A DNA stretch of 35,351 nt from Bacteroidetes bacterium GWA2_40_15 (GTDB lineage Bacteria; Bacteroidota; Bacteroidia; Bacteroidales; VadinHA17): positions 1 through 35,351 of the forward strand of contig MENI01000007.1 of NCBI GenBank assembly GCA_001768195.1, read 5' to 3'. Below are positions 17,088 to 25,387 of this stretch, piece by piece (positions within the stretch are counted from its first letter, which is position 1; each line of letters starts with the position of its first letter). The translations under genes were made by a program, and so were the position numbers. Below the pieces are notes generated by a model. The model saw only the letters and a list, made by a program, of their open reading frames with translations. It had not been told where the DNA came from and did not search any database.

Positions 17088-18581
17088 CTATAATCCTGAT
17101 GGGCTTCCCACTCTGATCATTGCACACCTGAATCCGATGTCATCACGCGAGGCATCCTGATCGAGGAACCTTCTGGTTGACGGGTTCAGCCAATATGCTC
17201 TGTCTTTCCATGATCCGCCTTTGTAAACTCTTGCGTTATCATTCACAAGTGTGACAAAATCTGCTGTCCCTGCCGTATTATCCTGTGCATACATTCTCAA
17301 AGAGTTCTTTTTCCCGTCATCAGCTTTCCAGTCATCCTGGATAGATGATGCAAGGTCGCCATCTCTGTAGTTCCTGTAGTCACCCTTCTGGTAGTTATAT
17401 CTGTCGGCCACATCAATATCTTTAACAGTATCGATATACAGACGACCAAGTTTATCCTTTCCAACTACCGCTCCGTTGGCATCCCGCCGGAGGTCAGTAT
17501 ATACATTACCCCTGAAGGGATTGAATCCTTCAACATCTTCCGGTGTCAGGGGGCGATAAACATCCAATACCCACTCATTTACATTACCGGCCATACAATA
17601 AAGGCCATAATCGTTAGGCCAGTATGATTTAACATCAACAGTTATGCTACCATTATCGTTAAGGTTACCGGCAACACCCATAAGGTCACCTCTTCCACGA
17701 ACAAAGTTGGCCATCATTTCTCCACGCTCTTTTTTGCCGGAGTTTCTCACGTTGTGGCCATCCCATGGATAGATTCTTCTTTCATATATTCTTTCTTCAA
17801 AAGTTGTTCCTCTGAGAGCATATGCAGCAAACTCCCATTCAGCTTCAGTAGGAAGTCTGTAACTTGGAAGGAGTATTCCGTCTTCGAAGTTAGTCCTCCT
17901 TTCAGTCTGCTCAGGGTTAAGGCTTTCTCGCAACTGGTTTACCACACCTTCATACATTCCGGCCAGATAAGCTTCAGTATTGAAGTTCTTCTCATTAAGC
18001 TGATTGGGATCAGGGTTCAGCTCTCCCTCATCAATCAGAAGCTGCTCATTTACCCTGTCGGTTCTCCACAGGCAGAAATCGTTGGCTTTTACCCAGCTTA
18101 CGCCAACAACGGGGTAGTTATTATACGACGGATGCCTGAAATAGTACTGTACATACGGATCATTGAATCCCATCGGACTTCTCCAGACCAGTGTATCGGG
18201 CAGGGATCTTCTGAAAACTTCCGGATAGTCCTTATATACTCTCCGAAGCCAGAACAGATATTCACGATAATCAACATTCTTTACTTCAGTTTCATCCATA
18301 TAGAATGAAGAAACAGTAACCGTTCTTGGCTTGTTGTTCCAGTCATAAAGAACATCCTGGTGTACCTGTCCCATGGTGAAACGACCGCCTTCAATAAGTA
18401 CAAGGCCCGGGCCTGTCCTCTGTTCAGCCCCCAGGGCAACCTCAAATCCGCCATTATCAGGATTATTATATTCCCATCCTGTTGAAGTTGAGACGTTGGA
18501 ATCTGCTCCTTTCTTAAAAAAACAGGAGGAAAGAAATAATAGTGAAATTAGATAAACTAGCAATAATCTGAATTTTAACAT
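17088..18581 (-). CDS. gldJ: Gliding motility/type IX secretion lipoprotein GldJ
   Basis: 497 residues. A lipoprotein signal ends in LFLSSC with C20 as the lipidated residue. The rest is an FGE-sulfatase (SUMF1-like) domain starting GPGLVLIEGGRFTMG, with HDVL/DWNNKPRTVTVSSFYMDETEV, YPVVGVSWVKANDFCLWRTDRVNE, RLPTEAEWEFAAYA, YCMAGNVNEWVLDVYRP and a C-terminal YKGGSWKDR...GFRCAMI. GldJ and its paralog GldK share this fold; the N-terminal GPGLV..DWNN pattern and the absence of gldLMN next door favour GldJ. Family role: an outer-membrane lipoprotein needed for gliding and for stability of the T9SS/gliding machinery. It has its own promoter box and a terminator. Confidence 0.9.
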   Translation of the reverse strand: MLKFRLLLVYLISLLFLSSCFFKKGADSNVSTSTGWEYNNPDNGGFEVALGAEQRTGPGLVLIEGGRFTMGQVHQDVLYDWNNKPRTVTVSSFYMDETEVKNVDYREYLFWLRRVYKDYPEVFRRSLPDTLVWRSPMGFNDPYVQYYFRHPSYNNYPVVGVSWVKANDFCLWRTDRVNEQLLIDEGELNPDPNQLNEKNFNTEAYLAGMYEGVVNQLRESLNPEQTERRTNFEDGILLPSYRLPTEAEWEFAAYALRGTTFEERIYERRIYPWDGHNVRNSGKKERGEMMANFVRGRGDLMGVAGNLNDNGSITVDVKSYWPNDYGLYCMAGNVNEWVLDVYRPLTPEDVEGFNPFRGNVYTDLRRDANGAVVGKDKLGRLYIDTVKDIDVADRYNYQKGDYRNYRDGDLASSIQDDWKADDGKKNSLRMYAQDNTAGTADFVTLVNDNARVYKGGSWKDRAYWLNPSTRRFLDQDASRDDIGFRCAMIRVGSPSGL

Positions 18582-18614
18582 AACTCCTTCGGTTTTATGG
18601 CTCTAAAGAATACT

Positions 18615-18622
18615 CAAATATA
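18615..18622 (-). promoter_or_regulatory. gldJ: -7 promoter box for gldJ
   Basis: The minus strand reads TATATTTG, an exact TAnnTTTG, 33 nt before the gldJ start. A TTTG lies further upstream with spacing of 25, somewhat longer than usual. An AGGAG sits 2 nt before the ATG. Confidence 0.55.
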
Positions 18623-18663
18623 ATAATTTTTACTAATTCTCGAAATTCAAACACCAAATATAA

Positions 18664-19632
18664 CTACAATTTGGGAAAATTTATTGTATTGACTGTTTTT
18701 CTTTTATCAACATTATATAAACTGAATGCGAGTCCTGTCTGATGAAGCAGTGACATTGGCATCATATTATTCCCTGTCATTATATTAAAACGGTAATTGT
18801 AGTTTATCCGCATAATACCTGCCCGGAATGAAAATCCTGTCTGAAGATTCACGTTGCCGGCATTGTCACCCATGGTTATTGCATTCAGGGCAATATGTTC
18901 ATTCTCAACTGATAAACCACCACCTGCAAGAAAAAAATCTCCCTGGTAACTGACATAGGTAACAGGCCTTAGAAATAATTTACGCGATTTGCCAACAGGA
19001 AGATCCCCGCAGAGATGCATATACAGCTTTCTCTTCATCTGCTCTTTCTGGATACCTGATGATGACAGCTCCGGTTCAGCAAGATGAAGTACTGCCAGTC
19101 CGCCTGAAAACCATCCGCTGATAAAAACAAATCCTGTACCAAGGTCAAAAACTGTGTGTCCCGATGAGTTGAGAGTTTCAGCTGATGGATAAACAACCCC
19201 GCCAAGAGCGTCGATCTGGTCAGGCAGTACCGAATTTATGAAATTATATCCCTGGTGAAAGACTGAACCGGTAAGGCCTGCATTTATAAATAACTTTTCG
19301 CCAGCCTGAAGATAATACGAATAGGATATGCCTCCCCTTATATTATTTACAGCTCCTCCCAGGTAATCCTCCGCCAGATAAAAAGAGGCTCCTCCATGCA
19401 ATTGCTGAAAATATGAATCATAAGAGAGATATAAAGAATGGAGGTTATAACCGTTTCCCGGATATAAATTAAGATAGGATAACCTGAGGGTCCCGTCTCC
19501 TTCACTTCCCGACATAGCAGGATTATTCATCAGAACCATCTGATAACCAGGACCAGGATCAGTTTCCTGACCGGGGCATTTTAAAGTTAGGACTGAAAAA
19601 GTCAGGAATAATATGAATTGCTTTCTGAACAT
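18664..19632 (-). CDS. PorP/SprF family type IX secretion outer-membrane protein
   Basis: 322 residues from the ATG at 19632. An in-frame ATG 17 codons upstream (19683) is rejected because a -7 promoter box (19655-19662) would fall inside the gene, and because the downstream start gives a proper signal peptide (MFRKQFILFLTFSVLTLKCPGQ region). The body shows the PorP/SprF layout: MNNPAMSG early, alternating amphipathic strands with aromatic ends, and a barrel-like C-terminus. These proteins are usually encoded beside a SprB-like substrate and assist its export or anchoring. Here it lies between gldJ and porU with no adjacent substrate, so it may serve the core system or a substrate encoded elsewhere. 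Confidence 0.87.
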   Translation of the reverse strand: MFRKQFILFLTFSVLTLKCPGQETDPGPGYQMVLMNNPAMSGSEGDGTLRLSYLNLYPGNGYNLHSLYLSYDSYFQQLHGGASFYLAEDYLGGAVNNIRGGISYSYYLQAGEKLFINAGLTGSVFHQGYNFINSVLPDQIDALGGVVYPSAETLNSSGHTVFDLGTGFVFISGWFSGGLAVLHLAEPELSSSGIQKEQMKRKLYMHLCGDLPVGKSRKLFLRPVTYVSYQGDFFLAGGGLSVENEHIALNAITMGDNAGNVNLQTGFSFRAGIMRINYNYRFNIMTGNNMMPMSLLHQTGLAFSLYNVDKRKTVNTINFPKL

Positions 19633-19654
19633 TATTTTATCAGGAGTGATAATG

Positions 19655-19662
19655 CAAACATA
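19655..19662 (-). promoter_or_regulatory. -7 promoter box for the PorP/SprF-like gene
   Basis: The minus strand reads TATGTTTG, an exact TAnnTTTG, 22 nt before the chosen start at 19632. A TTG lies about 22 nt further upstream, near the expected -33 distance. This box decides the start codon choice. Confidence 0.55.
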
Positions 19663-19823
19663 ATAAACAAAACAATAATCCATGCAACCAATTTGCCTGG
19701 TGCCGGTCTTAATAACATAATGATCAGCAATTGCAATAACAACGAAATGATTCCGTTATTATTACCTGGAAACTGCAGTAGAAAAACAAATACTCATTAT
19801 AATATAAACAGAAAGCACATTTA

Positions 19824-19831
19824 TATCTTTG
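19824..19831 (+). promoter_or_regulatory. porU: -7 promoter box for porU
   Basis: TATCTTTG matches TAnnTTTG exactly, 9 nt before the porU ATG at 19841. The transcript would have a very short leader. GGAGG at 19834-19838 lies only 2 nt from the ATG, too close for a normal ribosome-binding site. Confidence 0.5.
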
Positions 19832-19840
19832 CCGGAGGTT

Positions 19841-22800
19841 ATGATAAGATCCTTTAAAATACTGCTGATAATACTTCCGGTCCTGTCTTCAGATCTTTAT
19901 TCACAGAATGCAGCTGCAACTTCTGTATTGTCAAAAGGTAACTGGTTTAAAATAGCAGTTACCGAAGATGGGGTGTACAGGATTGATTACTCAAAACTAA
20001 AGCAGATAGGATTAACCAATCCCTCATATCCGAAACTCTATGGCAACAACTGGGGCCAACTGTCATATTATAATAACCCGCCAAAACCTGATGACCTGAA
20101 AGAGATGGCAATATACATTTCAGGAAATGACGATGTGTTAAATGAAGGCGAGTATTTATTGTTTTTCGGGAAAGCATCACACAGGTGGGTTTACAATGAA
20201 AGTGACCGTACATACAGTTATTTGCGGCATAATTACTCCGACACAGCCTACTATTTCCTTACTTCTGATGAGTCCGGAGGAAAAAGGATAACAGCTAAAG
20301 AAACAACGCTGCCTGCAACCGGGATATCCATATCTTCAGATGCACTTTTCATTCATGAATATGAGAGTGTTAACCTTAAGAAATCCGGAAGGGAGTGGTT
20401 CCAGCCGGTACCTGTATTAAGTGGCTTGACAATTAATCCCGGCTTTTCTGATCTTATAACCACTGAACCAGTCAGGTATAAGATAAGGGTAGCAGCCAGA
20501 GCGGCAATAACAACTCAATTCAGGTTGAACGAGGGAAATACACTCGTAAAAAATATTCCGGTACCACCCGTCAATCTTTATAATTATACAGGCACTTATG
20601 CAAACATTACAGAGTATTCTGATTCTCTTATGGCAGGATCTTCATCATCTGTGCTTGAACTGAAATATCTGAATAACGGAACATCTTCCGAAAACGCAGG
20701 CTGGCTGGATTATTTAACCCTACATGGCAGAAAACGGAACATATTCAACGGAACCCGGCAACAATACAGTGATTCGAAGTCGGTTGCCCCGGGCAGTATT
20801 ACTGAATTCAGGATAACAAGCAGTAATAATAATGCAATTATCTGGGAAGTAAGTGACCAGTTCAATATAAAGATGATCGGATATACAAAGTCAGGAGAAA
20901 CAATGTCATTCAGGGACAGTTCTCATATCCTTAAAACATACATTGCATTCACAGCCTCTTCTGCCCTGTCACCTGTTATCAGGAGTAACGCAGTTCCAAA
21001 TCAGGATCTGCACGGATCGCCGGCAGCAGATATGATAATCGTTACTCATCCTCTTTTTCTTCTTCATGCCCAAAAGCTGGCTGATATACATCAGTCCCAC
21101 GACGGGTTAGTTTCATATATTGTTACTCCGGAACAGATTTATAATGAATTCTCCGGGGGGATTCCTGATATAGCTGCAATCAGGAATTTTGTCAGATTCA
21201 AATACCTCAATCAGAAAAACAGAGAAAGACCACTTAAATATCTTCTGCTTTTCGGGGACGGGTCATACGAGAATAAAACTCTTCCTCCGGATAATCCAAA
21301 CTTCATACTCACTTACCAGTCGCAGAATTCAAATGTTGTAGTATCATCTTTCACATCTGATGATTTTTACGGACTGCTCGACGATAATGAGGGTGAGGCA
21401 GACGGCACTGAGGATATCGGAATAGGGCGTCTTCCGGTTTCTGATACCACTCAGGCCGGAATAGTCATTTCAAAAATCCAGACTTACATTGATCCTGTAA
21501 ATATGGGGGATTGGAAAAATATTATCTGCCTTGTTGCCGATGATGAGGATGGCAACACACATCTTTCAGACGCAGAAGGGCTTGCCAGGATAATTCAGGA
21601 TAGTGTTCCCGCTTTTAATATAGATAAGATATATCTCGATGCATTCAGACAAAGCACATCGGCTAACGGACAATCATATCCAAATGTGAATCAGGCTATT
21701 AATGACCGTATAAACTCCGGATGTCTTATATTTAATTACGTGGGGCATGGAAGTGAAAATGGGTTGGCTCATGAAGGAGTACTCAAACCTGAAGATATTA
21801 ATTCATGGCAAAACGCGGGGAAATTACCTCTTTTTATAACTGCCACCTGCGAATTCAGCAGGTTTGATGACATTGAAATAAACTCCCTCACAGGAGACAT
21901 GACAGGCAAACCATCTGCCGGAGAACTTGTTCTGGTGGGAAGCAAAACCGGTGCAATTGCTCTAATGTCAACCACCCGCGTAGTATACTCGGCCCCAAAC
22001 CATTTCCTGAACAGGAATATATTCAACTTTGCCTTCGACAGGGACTCTGCAGGAAATGCTCTTGCCCTGGGTGATATAATCCGTCTGGCCAAAAATAATT
22101 CAGGGACCGGACCAAACAAGAGAAACTTCACACTGTTGGGCGATCCGGCGCTCAGGCTTGCATACCCCTGGCACGGAAATGTCATTACCGATTCAGTGAA
22201 CAATGTTTCGGTTACTGATCAGATCGACAGCCTCAAGGCACTTTCAATAATTACAATTGCAGGACATGTGGAAGATATCAGCGGAAACCTGATGGATAAT
22301 TTTAACGGTATTGTTTCTCCTGTCGTATTCGATAAGGAAACCAATATAAGGACCCTTGCCAATGACGGAGGACAGAGTATTGAATTTCCAATCAGGAACA
22401 ATATCCTGTTCAAGGGAAACACAAAAGCAAAAAACGGAAGGTTCAGCTTTTCTTTTATTGTTCCAAGAGATATTGATTATTCGGTCGGATATGGCAAGAT
22501 AAGTTACTATGCATCGGGAGAGGAGGGAGATATGAATGGACAATTTAAGGAGATAATTGTAGGTGGATTCTCCAAAGCTGTCGTAACCGACATGACAGGA
22601 CCTGATATAAAACTTTTCATGAATGATACACTGTTTAAAAACGGGGGCATGACAAACAATACTCCGAAACTGCTTGCGATAATTGAAGACCAGGGAGGGA
22701 TAAACACAACCGGATCAGGAATAGGTCATGATCTGACAGCATATATGGATGATGACCCAAACAAATCTTTTGTTCTCAATAACTATTTTGAGACCGATTT

Positions 22801-23248
22801 TGATAACTTCAGGAAAGGAAGAATAGTTTATGACCTCACCGGGCTGCCGGAAGGAAGCCATACACTTACACTGAAGGCATGGGATAATTACAATAACTCA
22901 TCCGTTGAAACAATAGCTTTTGTTGTTGAAACCGATGGTAAATTCGTGATTAATAACCTCATGAACTATCCAAATCCTTTCTTCAATGAAACCCGGATAA
23001 CTGCTGAACATAACAGACCGGATTACGAGCTCGATATCACCATAAATATTTATAACCTTAGCGGCACAGTAATTAAGATTATCAGAACCAAGGTTCAATC
23101 CTCTGGTTTCAGTCTGCCACCGGTGGTTTGGGATGGCACGAATGACGGAGGAAGCAGGGTTGGAAGAGGATTATACCCTTACTCGGTAATAATATCGACT
23201 TCTGAAGGTGAAACTTGCAGAGTTTCAGGACGAATGATCATTTTATAG
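19841..23248 (+). CDS. porU: Type IX secretion system sortase PorU
   Basis: About 1135 residues from the ATG at 19841 (a TTG four codons upstream is unlikely). A signal peptide ends near DLYSQ. The central gingipain-like C25 peptidase domain carries the catalytic pair: H636 in NYVGHGSENG and C670 in FITATCEFSRFDD, together with LLFGDGSYEN and DDFYGLLDDNEGE. The C-terminus (MNYPNPFFNETRI ... WDGTNDGG ... GLYPYSV) is a CTD-like beta-sandwich, which PorU is known to keep. PorU cleaves the CTD from secreted proteins at the cell surface and attaches them to anionic lipopolysaccharide, working with PorV, PorQ and PorZ. porV follows 64 bases downstream. Confidence 0.95.
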   Translation: MIRSFKILLIILPVLSSDLYSQNAAATSVLSKGNWFKIAVTEDGVYRIDYSKLKQIGLTNPSYPKLYGNNWGQLSYYNNPPKPDDLKEMAIYISGNDDVLNEGEYLLFFGKASHRWVYNESDRTYSYLRHNYSDTAYYFLTSDESGGKRITAKETTLPATGISISSDALFIHEYESVNLKKSGREWFQPVPVLSGLTINPGFSDLITTEPVRYKIRVAARAAITTQFRLNEGNTLVKNIPVPPVNLYNYTGTYANITEYSDSLMAGSSSSVLELKYLNNGTSSENAGWLDYLTLHGRKRNIFNGTRQQYSDSKSVAPGSITEFRITSSNNNAIIWEVSDQFNIKMIGYTKSGETMSFRDSSHILKTYIAFTASSALSPVIRSNAVPNQDLHGSPAADMIIVTHPLFLLHAQKLADIHQSHDGLVSYIVTPEQIYNEFSGGIPDIAAIRNFVRFKYLNQKNRERPLKYLLLFGDGSYENKTLPPDNPNFILTYQSQNSNVVVSSFTSDDFYGLLDDNEGEADGTEDIGIGRLPVSDTTQAGIVISKIQTYIDPVNMGDWKNIICLVADDEDGNTHLSDAEGLARIIQDSVPAFNIDKIYLDAFRQSTSANGQSYPNVNQAINDRINSGCLIFNYVGHGSENGLAHEGVLKPEDINSWQNAGKLPLFITATCEFSRFDDIEINSLTGDMTGKPSAGELVLVGSKTGAIALMSTTRVVYSAPNHFLNRNIFNFAFDRDSAGNALALGDIIRLAKNNSGTGPNKRNFTLLGDPALRLAYPWHGNVITDSVNNVSVTDQIDSLKALSIITIAGHVEDISGNLMDNFNGIVSPVVFDKETNIRTLANDGGQSIEFPIRNNILFKGNTKAKNGRFSFSFIVPRDIDYSVGYGKISYYASGEEGDMNGQFKEIIVGGFSKAVVTDMTGPDIKLFMNDTLFKNGGMTNNTPKLLAIIEDQGGINTTGSGIGHDLTAYMDDDPNKSFVLNNYFETDFDNFRKGRIVYDLTGLPEGSHTLTLKAWDNYNNSSVETIAFVVETDGKFVINNLMNYPNPFFNETRITAEHNRPDYELDITINIYNLSGTVIKIIRTKVQSSGFSLPPVVWDGTNDGGSRVGRGLYPYSVIISTSEGETCRVSGRMIIL

Positions 23249-23281
23249 TGTAAACACAATAAGAGCGGAATATTTTTGTTT

Positions 23282-23289
23282 TATATTTG
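23282..23289 (+). promoter_or_regulatory. porV: -7 promoter box for porV
   Basis: TATATTTG, an exact TAnnTTTG, 23 nt before the porV ATG at 23313. It suggests porV has its own promoter in the porU-porV spacer. No TTG at the usual -33 distance. Confidence 0.5.
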
Positions 23290-23312
23290 CAAAGTCGAAG
23301 TAAAGGATTAAA

Positions 23313-24491
23313 ATGAAGAAAAGTGCAGTTGTATTATTATTGCTGATTACAGCCCTGACCTGCAGGCCGGTACTGTACGGGCAGCAAAATTCCGGTGAGC
23401 TGAATGCCATACAGACTGTCGTTCCTTTCCTCACCATTGCGCCTGATTCAAGAGCAGGAGGTATGGGCGATGCAGGAGTGGCTACTTCACCTGATGTATA
23501 CAGCATGCACTGGAATCCCGCTAAATTCGCTTTTATAGATGGAAAGGGTGGTATCGGGCTTTCATATTCTCCATGGCTTAGAACATTGGTACCCGATATA
23601 AATATTGCACTTCTTTCAGGCTACTCCCGTATTGACAGAAAACAGGTAGTCAGTGCAAGCCTTCTGTACTCATCCCTCGGAGATGTTCCCTTTACCGATG
23701 AATTCGGAAACCTCGAACGTACATTTACACCAAACGAATTTTCTTTTGATGCCGGATATTCAAGGTTATTTAATGATTATCTTTCCGGAGGTATCGCTTT
23801 CAGGTTTATCTATTCCAATCTTACGGGAGGATCCTATTCAGGTGGAGTGGCAACTAAACCTGGTATTTCTTTTGCAGCTGATATTTCAGGTTACTATAAT
23901 AAAGATATATCTGTTTTTGATAAAAGCGGACTTATCGCAGTTGGGCTTAACTTTTCCAATATAGGATCAAAGATGAGCTATTCAGATTCACAGACATCTG
24001 ATTTTATTCCTATGAACATGAGACTGGGAAGCTCTTTTACGGTAGATCTTGACAGCTATAACAAGATCACTCTCTCACTTGATCTTAATAAGCTTCTTGT
24101 CCCGACACCTCCAATCTACAGCAGTTCAAATCCCGACAGCATTATTGCAGGAAAAGATCCGAATGTGGCTGTCCCTGTTGCTATATTCCAGTCGTTTTAT
24201 GATGCACCGGGGGGGTTTAAGGAGGAGATGCATGAAATCACCTATTCACTTGGAGCTGAATACTGGTATAATAATGTTTTTGCATTAAGGGCCGGGTATT
24301 TCCATGAGCACGAAACCAAGGGAAACCGTAAGTACTTTACTGCCGGAGCAGGTCTCAGGCTGAATGCCTTCACACTCGATTTCTCTTATCTTATACCTCT
24401 TGTTGCGAATCACCCGCTGGCTAAAACACTTAGATTTTCTCTTGCATTCGATATAAATGCACTGCGAAACTCAGGTAAATCAAAAGGATGA
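23313..24491 (+). CDS. porV: Type IX secretion system outer-membrane protein PorV (LptO)
   Basis: 392 residues. A signal peptide ends near LYGQQ. Family hallmarks: PFLTIAPDSRAGGMGDAGVAT then YSMHWNPAKFAF, followed by a FadL-like 14-strand barrel pattern (alternating strands such as GIGLSYSPWLRTLVPDINIALLSGY) and a C-terminal LRFSLAFDI strand. PorV is the shuttle that takes substrates from the SprA translocon to the PorU attachment complex. Its last four bases overlap the ispF start (ATGA), so the two genes are translationally coupled. A 7-G run at 24209-24215 encodes part of APGGF. Confidence 0.95.
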   Translation: MKKSAVVLLLLITALTCRPVLYGQQNSGELNAIQTVVPFLTIAPDSRAGGMGDAGVATSPDVYSMHWNPAKFAFIDGKGGIGLSYSPWLRTLVPDINIALLSGYSRIDRKQVVSASLLYSSLGDVPFTDEFGNLERTFTPNEFSFDAGYSRLFNDYLSGGIAFRFIYSNLTGGSYSGGVATKPGISFAADISGYYNKDISVFDKSGLIAVGLNFSNIGSKMSYSDSQTSDFIPMNMRLGSSFTVDLDSYNKITLSLDLNKLLVPTPPIYSSSNPDSIIAGKDPNVAVPVAIFQSFYDAPGGFKEEMHEITYSLGAEYWYNNVFALRAGYFHEHETKGNRKYFTAGAGLRLNAFTLDFSYLIPLVANHPLAKTLRFSLAFDINALRNSGKSKG

Positions 24492-24967
24492 AAATCAGAA
24501 TTGGCCAGGGCATTGATTTCCACAGGCTTGAAACAGGTTTAGAACTATGGCTCGGTGGTATATTAATACCTTCCGAAAAAGGTTGCGTGGCACACTCCGA
24601 TGGCGATGTTCTTATTCATGCTATATGTGACGGACTTCTCGGAGCAGCAGGATTAAGAGATATTGGTTATTACTTTCCCGACAGCAGTGATGATTTTAAA
24701 GACATCGACAGCAAAATCCTGCTGGAGAGAACATTTAGCCTTATCAGAAAAAACAGGTACAATATTATCAATCTCGATTGCACTGTCTGCCTTGAAAATC
24801 CAAGAATATCCCCTTTCATCCCTGAAATGAAAGAAACCATAGCGGCATTGCTGTCTACTGATCCGGAAAATGTGGCAATAAAGGCAACTACAACCGAGAA
24901 ACTTGGCTTTACAGGAAGGGAGGAAGGGATCATGGCACTTGCTGTTGTCCTTATTTCACAGACCTGA
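24488..24967 (+). CDS. ispF: 2-C-methyl-D-erythritol 2,4-cyclodiphosphate synthase
   Basis: 159 residues, the usual length. Zinc ligands D10 and H12 (GIDFHRLE) and H44 (HSDGDVLIHAICD) are present, with the DIGYYFPD motif and the C-terminal KATTTEKLGFTGREEGIMALAV segment. It cyclises CDP-methylerythritol phosphate in the MEP isoprenoid pathway. It overlaps the end of porV by 4 bases. As I recall, ispF also follows porV in Porphyromonas gingivalis, so this link may be conserved, but I cannot check it here. The next gene starts 26 bases downstream on the same strand. Confidence 0.96.
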   Translation: MKIRIGQGIDFHRLETGLELWLGGILIPSEKGCVAHSDGDVLIHAICDGLLGAAGLRDIGYYFPDSSDDFKDIDSKILLERTFSLIRKNRYNIINLDCTVCLENPRISPFIPEMKETIAALLSTDPENVAIKATTTEKLGFTGREEGIMALAVVLISQT

Positions 24968-24993
24968 AATTTGTATCAAAACACGGGTTTTTG

Positions 24994-25359
24994 ATGGAGA
25001 AGATTACTTTAGTCCTTGGTGCAAGTACTAAGCCTGAACGATTTTCGAACAAGGCAATAAAAAGATTGCAAAAACTCAATTACCCGGTAATTGCACTGGG
25101 ATTACGGGAAGATTATATCGGGGAACTAAGGATACTGAAGGGGATGCCTCAAGACCTTGGGCCTGTGCATACGATAGCATTGTATCTTGGTGCAGGTAAT
25201 CAGAAACAATATTATGATTATATTATTTCTCTGAAACCAAGGAGAATAATTTTCAATCCGGGAACCATAAATTTTGAACTTACGGCGCTGGCTCAGAAAA
25301 ATGGGATAGAAACCATCAATGATTGTTTGCTTGATATGCTTAATCTCGGCAGCTACTAG
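24994..25359 (+). CDS. CoA-binding (Rossmann) domain protein
   Basis: 121 residues from the ATG at 24994; a TTG one codon earlier gives an alternative start. The fold is that of the small YccU-like CoA-binding family: LVLGASTKPERFSNKAIKRL at the start (GAS loop), then alternating beta/alpha segments and the RRIIFNPGTINFEL motif, ending at INDCLLDML. Such proteins bind CoA or nucleotide-like ligands; no enzyme activity is established for the family. It is probably co-transcribed with ispF. It converges on hutU, with 28 bases between the stop codons. Confidence 0.87.
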   Translation: MEKITLVLGASTKPERFSNKAIKRLQKLNYPVIALGLREDYIGELRILKGMPQDLGPVHTIALYLGAGNQKQYYDYIISLKPRRIIFNPGTINFELTALAQKNGIETINDCLLDMLNLGSY

Positions 25360-25364
25360 TTGCC
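25348..25364. terminator. Possible weak terminator hairpin at the end of the CoA-binding gene
   Basis: GGCAGCT pairs with AGTTGCC (7 bp, one G-U, 3-nt loop) across the stop codon. No T-tract follows directly on the plus strand, so it is only a candidate, perhaps serving both convergent genes. Confidence 0.25.
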
Positions 25365-25387
25365 AGGGCTTACTTTTACAGCCTGTT

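Noticed and set aside
17754-18308. 184-codon open frame antisense to gldJ
   Set aside because: It lies wholly inside gldJ on the other strand and its translation shows no recognisable domain; gldJ is a clear family match.
17088-18581. GldK instead of GldJ
   Set aside because: GldK shares the domain but is normally followed by gldL, gldM and gldN; here the neighbours are murF and porU, and the N-terminal pattern fits GldJ better.
19633-19681. Upstream start for the PorP/SprF-like gene at 19683
   Set aside because: An exact -7 promoter box at 19655-19662 lies between the two candidate starts, and only the downstream start gives a clean signal peptide.
21769-22203. 144-codon open frame antisense to porU
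   Set aside because: Inside the strongly supported PorU catalytic region; no motif or promoter of its own.
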